NCBI GenBank assembly: GCA_035463115.1
Contig: DATHTO010000139.1
Location: 1-64,000, forward strand
DNA: 64,000 bases
Direction: 5' to 3'
Source of the DNA: BPGL01 sp035463115
GTDB taxonomy: Bacteria > Actinomycetota > UBA4738 > HRBIN12
Numbering within the stretch: position 1 is the first letter of the stretch; the number at the start of each line of letters is the position of its first letter. A model generated the notes under the pieces. It ran no database searches and had not been told where the DNA came from. It saw only the letters and a list, made by a program, of their open reading frames with translations. The position numbers were made by a program, and so were the translations under genes. Below are positions 1 through 8,977 of the stretch, piece by piece.

Positions 1-410
<410 letters not shown>

Positions 411-521
411 TCGCTCGCGCTCGCTATCGTGGTTCTCGAGGTCGCTCGAGGGCCGTACCCTCGATCGCTTCCCGCGATCGGGCGTCGCGCCGCGAGGCGC
501 GCGCCGGCCGTGGGACCCACC

Positions 522-641
522 GTTTCGGTGGCCATAGCGGAGGGGAACTACCCGGTCCCATCCCGAACCCGGAAGTCAAGCCCTCCAGCGCCGATGGTAC
601 TGCCAGGGCGACTTGGTGGGAGAGTAGGTCGCCGCCGGAAC
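522..641 (+). rRNA. rrf: 5S ribosomal RNA
   Basis: Conserved 5S blocks are readable in order: GGTGGCCATAGCGG, CCCGGTCCCATCCCGAACCC, GGAAGTCAAGCC, and the loop E/helix region GCGCCGATGGTACTG. The 3' strand GTCGCCGCCGGAAC closes helix I with the 5' strand. The length of about 120 bases is normal. It is the distal gene of the rRNA operon; ends are set by terminal stem pairing and may be off by one or two bases. Confidence 0.93.
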
Positions 642-648
642 ATCGTGA

Positions 649-674
649 GACGGGCCGCCTTCGGGCGGCCCGTC
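649..674 (+). terminator. rRNA operon hairpin terminator
   Basis: A perfect 11-bp inverted repeat, GACGGGCCGCC and GGCGGCCCGTC with a 4-base loop, lies 8 bases after the 5S gene. There is only a weak T run after it (CGTTCC). The position and stem strength suggest the end of the rRNA transcript. Confidence 0.7.
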
Positions 675-743
675 CGTTCCTCCGGGCGGTGGGAATCGTC
701 CGGTCGCGCGCGGGCTCCGGTGAACGAGGGAGGAGAGGCCACC

Positions 744-1436
744 ATGCCGAAAGCGCTCCGGCCTCGCGGCGGCCAGCAGCCACGCGGCACACCGTCACGC
801 CAGGCGTCGCTGCCGCGCGACATCGTGGACGAGGTCCGGCGATCGACGCGCCCGCAGGACCAGGAACCGGTGCTGTCCCGCCTCGCTCGCGCGATCGAAC
901 TGCTGGAGCGCGGCGACAGCGGCGCCGCCGCGGTCGAAGCCGAGAAGGCCAAGAAGCAGGCGAACCGCTCGTCCGCCGTCCGTGAGGTCCTCGGCCTCGC
1001 CTACTACGGGCAGGGTCGCTGGCAGGACGCCGTCACGGAGCTGAAGGCGTACCGGCGCCTGTCGGGCCGACCCGATCAGAACCACCTGATCGCCGACAGC
1101 TTGCGCGGCCTCGGCAGGCCGCAGGACGCGGTCCCGTTGGCCGACGAAGCGTTGCGGGACCGGAAGGTGCCGGCCGACGTGAAGGCCGAGGCCGTGATCG
1201 TCGCTGCGTCGGCCCTGGCCGACCAGGGGCGCACCGCCGAGGCGCTGTCCTTCCTGCGCCGGGCCGCCACGAAGGAGGACGTCTCGGAACCCTGGACCCT
1301 GCGCCTCTGGTACGTGCGCGGCGACATCCTCGAGAAGGCGGGGCGCCGCGAGGAGGCCGCTGCCGAGTTCCGCCGGGTCGTCCGGCACGACGCCAGCGCG
1401 TTCGACGCCGCGGAGCGGCTCGCCTCGCTGTCGTGA
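744..1436 (+). CDS. Tetratricopeptide-repeat protein
   Basis: A 230-residue soluble protein rich in Ala, Arg and Glu. After a basic N-terminus of about 35 residues it shows helical pairs typical of TPR repeats (LARAIELLERGDSGAAAVEA, LGLAYYGQGRWQDAVTELKA, and RGDILEKAGRREEAAAEFRR near the C-terminus). TPRs usually form protein-binding scaffolds; the partner is unknown. The ATG at 744 follows GAGGGAGGAGAGG, a good ribosome site; the frame stays open upstream but runs into 5S rRNA. It corresponds in position to the TPR gene that begins the tlyA-nadK-recN block in mycobacteria (Rv1691). It converges with the next gene with only 3 bases between them. Confidence 0.8.
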   Translation: MPKALRPRGGQQPRGTPSRQASLPRDIVDEVRRSTRPQDQEPVLSRLARAIELLERGDSGAAAVEAEKAKKQANRSSAVREVLGLAYYGQGRWQDAVTELKAYRRLSGRPDQNHLIADSLRGLGRPQDAVPLADEALRDRKVPADVKAEAVIVAASALADQGRTAEALSFLRRAATKEDVSEPWTLRLWYVRGDILEKAGRREEAAAEFRRVVRHDASAFDAAERLASLS

Positions 1437-1439
1437 TCG

Positions 1440-2444
1440 TCAGCTCGGCTCGGGGCGTCCTTCGCGCTCCCACCGCTTGCGCCAGTACCGAGCGAGCCCG
1501 CGCACGTTCATCGCGATCGATCCGATCGCGTCGTAGCGCTCGTGCTCGAACGGCTGACCGGAATCCGTCGCGTACTCCTCGCGCGCCTGCTCGGTGAGCA
1601 GCTCGACGAGCTCCTCGTCGGATGCGTCAGGCTCGCGCTCGAGCCGCCGACGGACGGTCTCGGCCCACGCCTCGATCCGTTCCGCGCCCCGGCGGAGACC
1701 CTCCTCCGCGTCGTCGATCGGCCCGAAGTGCGTGACGAGCAGCCGCGACGGCTGACGCCGGCGGATCGCTCCGATGCTCGCGAGCGCGGCGTCGACGTCG
1801 ACCTCCGGAGGCGGGAGCGCCGGCCGGTAGGCGTCCGCCCACGGAAGGTACGAGCCCGTCGCTTCGCCGGTGAACATCGCGCCGGAGGCACCGTCCATCA
1901 GCGCGACGTGGTGCGAGGCGTGGCCGGGCGTATGGAGGACCTCGAGCGACCGGTCACCGAGGGCGATCGCCTGCCCGTCCACGACGGCCTCGATGCGGTC
2001 CCGCGGGACGGGCACCGTCTCGCCGTACAGCGACCGCATCCGATCCTCGCCGTACGTCCGGGCGGTGCTCGCGATCAGTCGTTCGGGATCGGCCAGATGG
2101 CGGGCGCCCGCCTCGTGCACCCACAGGATGGCTCGTGGGAAGCGGCGCAGGAGCGCGCCGGCGCCTCCCGCGTGATCCAGGTGGACGTGCGTGACCACGA
2201 CGTGCGCCAGCTCGCCGGGATCGATCCCGACGGCGGCGAGCGCGTGCGTCAGATCGTCGGCGTCGGCCGCGGGTCCGCTCTCGACGAGGGCGGGCTCGCG
2301 CGCCGCGATCAGGAACGACGCGTTGAACGATGCGAGCCCTCCGGTCCGCAGGTCGGCCATGGAGATGCCGTCCCCGATGTCGGTGAACCGCACCTCCCGC
2401 GACGGCGCGTCGGCCGTTCCGCCGCTCGTTTCGTCACCGGGCAC
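1440..2444 (-). CDS. Metallo-beta-lactamase fold hydrolase
   Basis: A 334-residue protein with the zinc-binding signature THVHLDHAGG and downstream metal ligands in LHTPGHASHH and LLVTHFGP. This is the glyoxalase II/MBL fold. The C-terminal helical part after the fold resembles MBL proteins annotated as general hydrolases. The substrate cannot be read from sequence. The GTG at 2444 is chosen because the frame upstream has no conserved features; an ATG 35 codons further in (before ADLRTGG) is possible. It is transcribed toward the TPR gene. Confidence 0.8.
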   Translation of the reverse strand: MPGDETSGGTADAPSREVRFTDIGDGISMADLRTGGLASFNASFLIAAREPALVESGPAADADDLTHALAAVGIDPGELAHVVVTHVHLDHAGGAGALLRRFPRAILWVHEAGARHLADPERLIASTARTYGEDRMRSLYGETVPVPRDRIEAVVDGQAIALGDRSLEVLHTPGHASHHVALMDGASGAMFTGEATGSYLPWADAYRPALPPPEVDVDAALASIGAIRRRQPSRLLVTHFGPIDDAEEGLRRGAERIEAWAETVRRRLEREPDASDEELVELLTEQAREEYATDSGQPFEHERYDAIGSIAMNVRGLARYWRKRWEREGRPEPS

Positions 2445-2559
2445 GCAGGGAGTGTGGCACACCGGATGTCGGTGGTCCGCGGTAACGTCGCGACCGCTCC
2501 CTCTCCGAGCGACCCGCTGGGTCGGGCAGGCGTCGGCCTGCCGCTGGGAAGGAGCCGTC

Positions 2560-2880
2560 ATGGTGACCGTGAACGTGGTCGTGCTCGCCGGAACCGTCGC
2601 AGCCGATCCGGTCGAGCGCACGATGCCCTCGGGAGACGAGGTGACCGAGATCCGCCTGTCCGTGCCGGAGACGGGCAAGCGGCTGCTCCCGCTGCCGGTC
2701 GCGGCGTGGCATCGCACGGTGGGCAAGCGCGCCTTGAAGGGGATCGCGAAGGGCGACCCGGTGCTCGTGCACGGGCAGCTCGTCCGCCGCTTCTACCGGA
2801 GCGGAGCCGGCGCCCGCAGCCTCACCGAGGTCGTGGCGATGGGCATCAAGAAGCTCGAGTCGATCGACGAGAGCGCCTGA
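2560..2880 (+). CDS. Short single-stranded DNA-binding protein (OB fold)
   Basis: A 106-residue protein with the SSB/OB-fold pattern: VNVVVLAGTVAADPVER at the N-terminus, then VTEIRLSVPE, the WHRTVGKRALKGIAKGDPV region, and VHGQLVRRFYR. It has no acidic C-terminal tail, so it is not the classical SSB that recruits partners. It is probably an accessory SSB such as those expressed in competence or stationary phase. The ATG at 2560 follows GGGAAGGAG. It sits alone between two minus-strand genes. The role is inferred from fold only. Confidence 0.75.
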   Translation: MVTVNVVVLAGTVAADPVERTMPSGDEVTEIRLSVPETGKRLLPLPVAAWHRTVGKRALKGIAKGDPVLVHGQLVRRFYRSGAGARSLTEVVAMGIKKLESIDESA

Positions 2881-2919
2881 CCGTCGCGGCGTGGCACGGG
2901 CGCGCCGGGGGCCGGCCGG

Positions 2920-4098
2920 TCACCCGTCGCCGATCGGCATCATCACCATGCCGGTCCGGGGCTTCGGCCAGAAGAAGGTCGACTTCCGGGGCAGGCGCTC
3001 GCCGGCCTCGACGGCGGCCAGGATCCGCTGCGGGGTCGTCGCCGGAAGCAGATACGCCGCGACGGCGGTGCCGTCCGCAACCGCCCGCACCGCGTCGTCG
3101 GCGTCGTGGGTGAAGCGGAGCGACCCACCGGCCGCCGAACGATCGAGCACCTCGCGGTGCAGGACGTCGACCGTCGGCGGACGTCCGTCCAACCGGTGCA
3201 GCTCCAGCCGCACCCCGCGGCCCGACCGGCGGGCCGTTCCGTACGTCAGCTCGTCGTCGTCGAGCGCTCGCAGGAGATGGGGCAGCGACGACACGGGCTC
3301 GCCTCCGGCCGGAGGATCGCCCGTGAGCTGCACGCGATGGTAGGGGAGCACCGGCACGTGCTCCGATGCCGCATCCACGATGAGCGTCAAGATCCGGTCC
3401 CAGGGTCCGGGTCCTGACACCGCGCGCCGCTCGTCGCGGTACGCCAGCGCCGTCGTGTACCGGTGGTGCCCGTCCGCGATCAAGAGCGGCAGCTCGGCGA
3501 GCCACGCCGCGATCCGCGCGTCGGCGGGGAACCGCCAGCGGCGGTGCCGGACGCCTTCGTCGTCGGTCACCTCCGCCTCGGGTTCCGATCCCGTGACGTC
3601 GTCGAGGAGCGCTCGGAACGCCGCGAGCGGCCCGGCGACGGTTCCGTAGATCGGTGACAGGTGCGCCCGCGTCGCGCGCACGAGGCAGAGCCGGTCTTCC
3701 ACCGGTCCGGGCATCGTGTCCTCGTGCGGGAGCACCGATCCTCCCCACGGCTCGAGATCCATCGCGGCGAAGATCCCTCTCGTCACGCGCGTCGCGCCGC
3801 CGAGCTCGAAGCGCATCTCGTAGACGTGATAGGCCGGCTCGTCGTCGAGGCTCAGCACGCCGGAGGATCGCCACGACGCGAGCAGCTCCGCCGCGCGCTC
3901 GTACCGGTTGCCCTCGACCGCGGGATCGTGCGGGCCGTCGGCGAGGTCGAGGCGCACGACGTTGTAGGGGCTGCCGGCGAGCAGCCGTTCGCGGCGCGGG
4001 TCGCTGATAACGTCGTACGGTGGCGCGGTCAGCTCGTCGAGCGGACCGGCGACACCGCCGTCGTAGGTCAACGCTCGGAACGGGGACACGCGGGGCAC
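2920..4098 (-). CDS. DUF1015 family protein
   Basis: A 392-residue protein with the DUF1015 hallmarks: the N-terminal SPFRALTYDGG, then TAPPYDVISDPRRERLL and SPYNVVRLDLADG, a central LLIADGHHRYTTALAYRDE motif, and the C-terminal FWPKPRTGMVMMPI. The family is widespread in bacteria and is often described as a HTH-containing or SpoOJ-like protein, but it has no settled biochemistry. The GTG at 4098 lies 5 bases after a TATCGT box, which suggests a leaderless mRNA; another GTG at 4089 is possible. It is divergent from the HAD gene. Confidence 0.85.
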   Translation of the reverse strand: MPRVSPFRALTYDGGVAGPLDELTAPPYDVISDPRRERLLAGSPYNVVRLDLADGPHDPAVEGNRYERAAELLASWRSSGVLSLDDEPAYHVYEMRFELGGATRVTRGIFAAMDLEPWGGSVLPHEDTMPGPVEDRLCLVRATRAHLSPIYGTVAGPLAAFRALLDDVTGSEPEAEVTDDEGVRHRRWRFPADARIAAWLAELPLLIADGHHRYTTALAYRDERRAVSGPGPWDRILTLIVDAASEHVPVLPYHRVQLTGDPPAGGEPVSSLPHLLRALDDDELTYGTARRSGRGVRLELHRLDGRPPTVDVLHREVLDRSAAGGSLRFTHDADDAVRAVADGTAVAAYLLPATTPQRILAAVEAGERLPRKSTFFWPKPRTGMVMMPIGDG

Positions 4099-4103
4099 GC
4101 CGA

Positions 4104-4109
4104 ACGATA
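4104..4109 (-). promoter_or_regulatory. -10 box of DUF1015 gene (leaderless type)
   Basis: TATCGT on the minus strand, five bases before the GTG start. The spacing leaves no room for a Shine-Dalgarno. It lies inside the 24-base divergent gap with the HAD gene. Confidence 0.45.
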
Positions 4110-4122
4110 GAGCAGCCGAACG

Positions 4123-4920
4123 ATGCTCGTCGACCGCTACGACGCCGTGCTCTTCGACCTCGACGGGGTCCTCTATCGAGGAGGCCGCCCGGTCGAGCAC
4201 GCGTCCGATGCCGTCGCCAGGCTGCGGCATCTCGGCAAACGGGTCGCGTTCGTGACGAACAACTCGAGCCGGCAGCCCCACGTGGTGGCGGAACGCCTCG
4301 CCGCGGTCGGGGTGGCCGCGTCGCCCGAGGAGGTCGTGACGTCGGCGTTGGCCACCGCGGACCTCTTGGCCGCTCGGGGCGTCCGCCGGGCGTTCGTCGT
4401 CGGGGGCGAAGGGCTGCGGTCCGCCTTGCGCACCGTCGGGATCGAGGTGGTCGACGGATCCGTGGCGCGGCCCGACACCGTCGTCGTCGGGTTCGATCCC
4501 GACGTCACGTACGCCGCGCTGCGCGACGCCTCCGTCCGCGTGGCGAGGGGCGCCTCGCTGATCGGGTCGAACCCGGATGCCTCGTTCCCGGCGGCCGACG
4601 GCGAGAACTGGCCGGGGGCGGGCGCGCTGATCGCGGCGATCGAGACCGCGACCGGCGTCCGGGCCGAGATCGTCGGCAAGCCCCACGCGCCCTTGCTTCG
4701 CGCCGCGCTCGAGCGTGCCGGAGGTGGCGAGCCGCTCGTCGTGGGCGACCGCATCGACACCGACATCGACGGCGCGACGAGGCTGGGGTGGGCATCGGTG
4801 CTGGTGCTGACCGGCGTCTCGACGCGCGACGACGCCCGGCGATCGGATCCGCCGCCCACCTACGTCATGGATGACCTGCGAGGCCTGTTCCGGGGCGAGG
4901 GCGACGGCCCTGGGTCGTGA
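4123..4920 (+). CDS. HAD-superfamily phosphatase, NagD-like
   Basis: A 265-residue HAD hydrolase. Motif I is FDLDGVLYRGG with nucleophile Asp12 and acid/base Asp14. Motif II is VTNNSS, the Lys motif is VGKPHAPL, and motif IV is VGDRIDTDIDGA. The C2-type cap between motifs II and III places it with NagD/PGP-type phosphatases of sugar or nucleotide phosphates. Glycerol-3-phosphate or phosphoglycolate are possible substrates; none can be chosen from sequence. It corresponds in order to Rv1692. Only 24 bases separate it from the divergent DUF1015 start. Confidence 0.88.
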   Translation: MLVDRYDAVLFDLDGVLYRGGRPVEHASDAVARLRHLGKRVAFVTNNSSRQPHVVAERLAAVGVAASPEEVVTSALATADLLAARGVRRAFVVGGEGLRSALRTVGIEVVDGSVARPDTVVVGFDPDVTYAALRDASVRVARGASLIGSNPDASFPAADGENWPGAGALIAAIETATGVRAEIVGKPHAPLLRAALERAGGGEPLVVGDRIDTDIDGATRLGWASVLVLTGVSTRDDARRSDPPPTYVMDDLRGLFRGEGDGPGS

Positions 4921-4936
4921 CCGACGGGCGCCGCCG

Positions 4937-4942
4937 TATGCT
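4937..4942 (+). promoter_or_regulatory. Possible -10 box of the phasin-like gene
   Basis: TATGCT, followed by a leader of about 27 bases that carries the ribosome site GAGGAGG before the GTG at 4970. It may provide an internal promoter for the phasin-like gene, tlyA and nadK. Confidence 0.4.
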
Positions 4943-4969
4943 GACGAGATCCGTCTCCGAGGAGGCACC

Positions 4970-5503
4970 GTGACGCGCATCGACGACGTCCGCAAGACGA
5001 TCGAGACCACGCTCGGGACGCTGACGCCCGCGAAGGCGCAGCAGCTCGCGAAGGACATGCTCGAGCCCGACGCCCGCAAGGAGCAGGTCGCGAAGACGAC
5101 GGGCGATCTGCTCGAATGGTCGCAGCGGAACCGTCAACGCCTGCGCGACCTTGTCCGGCGCGAGATCCGCGAGCAGCTCGAACAGGTCGGCGTCGCGTCG
5201 CGGGCGGACCTCGACGCGTTGAAGAAGCGTGTCCGGGAGCTCGAGCGGAACGCGGGGATGACGGCGTCCGGTCGGCGTGCCGCCGCCCCGGCTGCGGAGC
5301 GGCCGAAGACGTCGGCGGCGGCGAAGACGACGACGCGTTCGAGCACGAAGACCACCGCGGCGGCGTCCACGTCGAGGCGACGATCCTCGGCGGGATCGAG
5401 CACGTCGCGCACCCCCGCCGCGACCGGATCGACGGGAACCGCTCGGGCCAAGGGACGCGCCGCCAAGGATCCGGCGGCCGACGACCCGGCGGTGAGCGGC
5501 TGA
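4970..5503 (+). CDS. Phasin-like coiled-coil protein with Ala/Thr/Ser-rich tail
   Basis: A 177-residue protein. Residues 1-95 are amphipathic helix with heptad character (TPAKAQQLAKDML, LRDLVRREIREQLEQV, LDALKKRVRELER), resembling the phasin/PhaF-like helical family. From about 100 onward it is a low-complexity Ala-Thr-Ser-Arg-Lys tail like those of DNA-binding or surface-associated proteins. The GTG at 4970 follows GGAGGCACC. No polyhydroxyalkanoate genes are in the window, so a storage-granule role is not supported. Its position matches the small unknown gene between the HAD gene and tlyA in mycobacteria. Confidence 0.7.
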   Translation: MTRIDDVRKTIETTLGTLTPAKAQQLAKDMLEPDARKEQVAKTTGDLLEWSQRNRQRLRDLVRREIREQLEQVGVASRADLDALKKRVRELERNAGMTASGRRAAAPAAERPKTSAAAKTTTRSSTKTTAAASTSRRRSSAGSSTSRTPAATGSTGTARAKGRAAKDPAADDPAVSG

Positions 5504-5514
5504 GGACCGTCGGC

Positions 5515-6315
5515 GTGACGCGGCGGCGGCTCGACGCGGAGCTCGTCCGGCGCGGGCTCGTTCCGAGCCGCACGGCGGCTCGCGAAGCCGTCGACGCGGG
5601 CCTCGTGACGATCGCCGGCCGTCCCGCGACGAAGGCCGCGACCCTCGTGGCGGCCCACGAGCCGGTGCAGGTGACCCGCGACGTTCGTCCGTTCGCGTCC
5701 CGCGGCGGCGCGAAGCTCGACGCCGCGCTCGAGCGGTTCGGGATCGATGTCGCCGGAGCGGACTGTCTCGACGCCGGTGCGTCGACGGGCGGCTTCACCG
5801 ACGTCTTGCTCAAGGCGGGCGCTCGCCACGTCGTCGCGATCGACGTCGGGTACGGCCAGCTCGCGTGGGATATCCGGAACGACCATCGCGTCACGGTGTA
5901 CGAGCGGACGAACGTCCGTGACGTGACACCGTCGATGCTGCCCTACGCGCCGACGGTCGTGGTTGCGGACCTCTCGTTCATCTCGCTCGCCATCGTCGTG
6001 CCGACGTTGGTCACGCTCGCCACGCCGGACGCGACGTTCGTCGTCCTCGTGAAGCCACAGTTCGAGGCCGGTCGGGACGCCGTCGGACGAGACGGCGTCG
6101 TGCGCGACGCCAGCGTCTGGCGGACCGCGATCGTGCGCGTCGCGACGGCGTTCCGAGCGAGCGGGGCGGGCGCGACCGACGTGATCGCGTCGCCGCTCCG
6201 AGGGCCGGCGGGCAACGTCGAGTTCCTGGTGCACGCCCGCGGGGGGCGTGCCGCGTCGCTCAGCGACGAGCGGATCGACGCGGCGGTCGAGGACGGGCGG
6301 GGATCGGCGGCATGA
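5515..6315 (+). CDS. tlyA: TlyA-family rRNA 2'-O-methyltransferase
   Basis: A 266-residue protein. An S4 RNA-binding domain covers about 1-60 (RLDAELVRRGLVPSRTAAR, then the FASRGGAKL linker). An RrmJ/FtsJ-type methyltransferase domain follows with the SAM-binding motif CLDAGASTGGFTDVLL, then VADLSFISL and LVKPQFEAG. In mycobacteria TlyA methylates 16S C1409 and 23S C1920 ribose and its loss gives capreomycin resistance; the same role is likely here. It overlaps nadK by 4 bases (ATGA) and lies 11 bases after the phasin-like gene, so the three are probably co-transcribed. Confidence 0.93.
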   Translation: MTRRRLDAELVRRGLVPSRTAAREAVDAGLVTIAGRPATKAATLVAAHEPVQVTRDVRPFASRGGAKLDAALERFGIDVAGADCLDAGASTGGFTDVLLKAGARHVVAIDVGYGQLAWDIRNDHRVTVYERTNVRDVTPSMLPYAPTVVVADLSFISLAIVVPTLVTLATPDATFVVLVKPQFEAGRDAVGRDGVVRDASVWRTAIVRVATAFRASGAGATDVIASPLRGPAGNVEFLVHARGGRAASLSDERIDAAVEDGRGSAA

Positions 6316-7136
6316 CGCGCGTCGGGTTCGTCGTCCACGAGGGGCGGGTGGCTGCGGTCGAGGCCGCCGCCGTCCTCCGCAAGGCGCTCACCGACGACGG
6401 GATCGAGGTGATCGACGCGACCGAGCGGAGCGGTGGGATCTCGCTCGTGGTCTCCGTCGGCGGCGACGGCACCTTCCTGCGCGGCGCGCACGTCGCGTCG
6501 CACGTCGACGCGCCCGTCCTCGGGGTGAAGGTCGGCCGCGTCGGCTTCCTGACCGAGGTCGAGCCGCCGGATGCGCTTCCGTTGCTCCGCGCGGCGGTCG
6601 CGGGCGAGGCGGCCGTGGAGGAGCGGCTCGCCGTCGTGGCGGAACCGGAACGCTCCGACGCGTTCTCGACGCAGTGGGGGATGAACGAGATCATGGTCGA
6701 GAAGCGGGCGCGGCACCGCCTCGTCCGGCTCGCGGTCGACGTCGACGGCGAGTACGTGACGACGTTCTCGGCCGACGGCGTGATCGTCGCGACGCCCACG
6801 GGATCGACGGCGTACTCGTTCTCGGCCCGGGGTCCCATCGTGGCGCCCACCGTTCCGTGCCTCGTCGTGACGCCGATCGCGGCCCACATGGTGTTCGACC
6901 GATCGTTCGTACTCGCCGACCAGCAGGTCGTCACGCTCGAGGTCGTCGGCGACGAACCTGCGATCGTGTCGGCAGACGGCAGGGAGACCGTCGAGGTGCC
7001 GGTCGGCACGAGGGTCCGGATCCGCGCCTCGGAACGGCGCGTCCGGTTCATCCGGCGCGACGGCGGCCCGGGGTTCCTCGCGCGGGTCCGTGACAAGTTC
7101 GATCTTCCGGGCGACCCGGCGCGACGCGGAGGGTAA
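6312..7136 (+). CDS. nadK: NAD kinase
   Basis: A 274-residue NAD(+) kinase that makes NADP(+). It has the GGDGT motif at 50-54 (SVGGDGTFLR), the NE motif in MNEIMVEK, and the conserved SADGVIVATPTGSTAYSFSARGP region, which is split here only by its usual Gly-rich turn. The C-terminal strands VRIRASERRVRFIR are typical. It starts inside the tlyA stop codon, so translation is coupled. The tlyA-nadK-recN order is conserved in actinobacteria. Confidence 0.95.
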   Translation: MTRVGFVVHEGRVAAVEAAAVLRKALTDDGIEVIDATERSGGISLVVSVGGDGTFLRGAHVASHVDAPVLGVKVGRVGFLTEVEPPDALPLLRAAVAGEAAVEERLAVVAEPERSDAFSTQWGMNEIMVEKRARHRLVRLAVDVDGEYVTTFSADGVIVATPTGSTAYSFSARGPIVAPTVPCLVVTPIAAHMVFDRSFVLADQQVVTLEVVGDEPAIVSADGRETVEVPVGTRVRIRASERRVRFIRRDGGPGFLARVRDKFDLPGDPARRGG

Positions 7137-7218
7137 CTCGGACCACCGTCTCGCGCGCGGCGCGGATCGGATGCACCGGCCTCGCCGTGGGGCTCCTCGG
7201 CACGTCGGCCCGCGCGGC

Positions 7219-7224
7219 TACGAT
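7219..7224 (+). promoter_or_regulatory. -10 box of recN (leaderless type)
   Basis: TACGAT followed by exactly six bases and the GTG start of recN. There is no ribosome site in the six bases, so transcription probably starts at or near the G of GTG. Confidence 0.6.
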
Positions 7225-7230
7225 GCGGCC

Positions 7231-8871
7231 GTGCTCCGCGAGCTCCACATCAGCGGCCTCGGCGTGATCGACGATCTCGACCTCGAGTTCGACGGTGGGC
7301 TGACGGTCCTCACCGGCGAGACCGGCGCAGGCAAGACGATGGTGACGGTGGGACTCTCGCTCGCCCTCGGCGCCCGGGGAGCGGCGACGTTGGTCCGCGC
7401 CGGCGCGGGGGCCGCGCGCGTGCAGGCGCGGTTCGACGTGCCGCCGCCCCTCGCGGCCTGGGCCGAGGACGGCGAGGTGGTCCTCGCGCGCACGATCCGG
7501 GTCGACGGCCGTGGCGGCGCGAGGGTCGGCGGCGAGATCGCGACCGTCTCGACGCTCGCGGCGCTCGGCGACGCCCTCGTCGAGGTGCACGGGCAGCACC
7601 AGACGCTGCGTCTGCTCGAGACCGCGACGCAGACCGCGTTCCTCGACCGCGTCGGGGGAGCCGATCACCTCGAGGCCGTCGCGGCGCACCGATCCGCGTA
7701 CGAGCGCCTCACCAACGCGAGGGCGGCGAGGGACGAGCTCGTCGAGGCCGCGCGCGAGCGCGAGCGCGCGCTCGATCTGCTCGCGTACCAGGTGCAGGAG
7801 ATCGACGACGTCGGGCCCCGGGCCGACGAGACCGACGATCTCGTCGCCGAGGAGGCCCGGCTGGCGCACGTCGAACGGCTGCTTGAGCTGACGGCAGAGG
7901 CAGCGGCCGCCGCATCGTCCGACGGCGGCGCGGCCGACCTCGCCGCGACCGTTTCCGCGGCGCTCGCCGCCGCGGCCGAGCTCGATCGGGCGGCCGAGCC
8001 CCTCGCGACGCGTGCGGCATCGCTCGCGGCCGAGCTCGTCGAGCTGGCGCACGACGTCCGAACGCACCGGGATTCGCTCGCCGACGATCCGGCCCGGCTC
8101 GACGCGGTGCGCGACCGGCTCGCCGCCCTTCGCTCGCTCCAGCGCAGGTACGGCGCAACGGATCTCGACGTGATCGCGTTCCGCGATCGGGCGGCGGGCG
8201 AGATGGCCCGACTGGCGGGTGCCGACGAGCGCCTGCTGCGACTCGACGACGAGGTCTCCGCGCTCGAGGGCGAGGTCGCCGAGCGCGCGCGTGCCGTGTC
8301 CGAGGGGCGTGCGGCGACCGCGCCCGTCCTGGCCGCGTCGCTGACCGAGCAGCTGCACGAGCTCGGGATGCCGGCGGCCGCCGCCGAGGTCTCGCTGGTG
8401 CCGCTCCCGGCGCCGGGTGCCGACGGGGCCGAGCGGATCGAGCTCCGGCTCGTGCCGGGGCCCGGCCAGCCGGCGTTGCCGCTCGCGAAGGGTGCGTCCG
8501 GTGGGGAGCTCTCCCGGGTCATGCTCGCCTGCCGCAGCGTCGTCGCCGACGTCGACGACGTCGCGACGATCGTCTTCGACGAGATCGACGCCGGCATCGG
8601 CGGCGAAGCCGGGCTCGCGGTCGGTCGGCGACTGGCCGCCCTCGCCGCGCGGCGACAGGTGATCGTCGTCACGCACCTTCCCCAGATCGCCTGCTTCGCC
8701 GACCGACACGTCCGGGTCCGCAAGCACGACGGCGTCGCGACCGTCGAGGTCCTCGACGACGACGAGCGCGTGCGGGAGCTCTCGCGGATGCTCGCGGGAC
8801 TCGAGGCGAGCGAGGCCGCCGTGACCCACGCCGAAGAGCTGCTCGCCGAGGCCGAGCGCGCGCGATCGTGA
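7231..8871 (+). CDS. recN: DNA repair protein RecN
   Basis: A 546-residue SMC-like ATPase of recombinational repair. Walker A GETGAGKT is at 29-36, a Q-loop region (VEVHGQHQTLRLL) follows, then long coiled-coil arms (about 150-390). The ABC signature SGGELSRVMLACR and Walker B IVFDEIDAGIGGE are near the C-terminus, with the switch histidine in VVTHLPQIA. Length is normal for RecN. The GTG start is fixed by the N-terminal LRELHISGLGVIDDLDLEF strand and a TACGAT box six bases upstream. Own promoter, although it lies in the conserved nadK-recN-pyrG order. Confidence 0.96.
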   Translation: MLRELHISGLGVIDDLDLEFDGGLTVLTGETGAGKTMVTVGLSLALGARGAATLVRAGAGAARVQARFDVPPPLAAWAEDGEVVLARTIRVDGRGGARVGGEIATVSTLAALGDALVEVHGQHQTLRLLETATQTAFLDRVGGADHLEAVAAHRSAYERLTNARAARDELVEAARERERALDLLAYQVQEIDDVGPRADETDDLVAEEARLAHVERLLELTAEAAAAASSDGGAADLAATVSAALAAAAELDRAAEPLATRAASLAAELVELAHDVRTHRDSLADDPARLDAVRDRLAALRSLQRRYGATDLDVIAFRDRAAGEMARLAGADERLLRLDDEVSALEGEVAERARAVSEGRAATAPVLAASLTEQLHELGMPAAAAEVSLVPLPAPGADGAERIELRLVPGPGQPALPLAKGASGGELSRVMLACRSVVADVDDVATIVFDEIDAGIGGEAGLAVGRRLAALAARRQVIVVTHLPQIACFADRHVRVRKHDGVATVEVLDDDERVRELSRMLAGLEASEAAVTHAEELLAEAERARS

Positions 8872-8969
8872 GGCCGCCCGACCGCGGCGGCGCCGCGCAG
8901 CCGCGGGCGAGGGCCCGCCGTGACGTGACGATCGCCGAAGGAGCTCCGGGGCGCGTCGGAGACGTCTGC

Positions 8970-8975
8970 TAGCAT
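8970..8975 (+). promoter_or_regulatory. -10 box of pyrG (extended, TGCTAGCAT)
   Basis: TAGCAT preceded by TGC, giving an extended -10 look. It is only two bases before ATG 8978 but eight bases before the in-frame GTG 8984, which fits a leaderless start at the GTG. Confidence 0.5.
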
Positions 8976-8977
8976 CG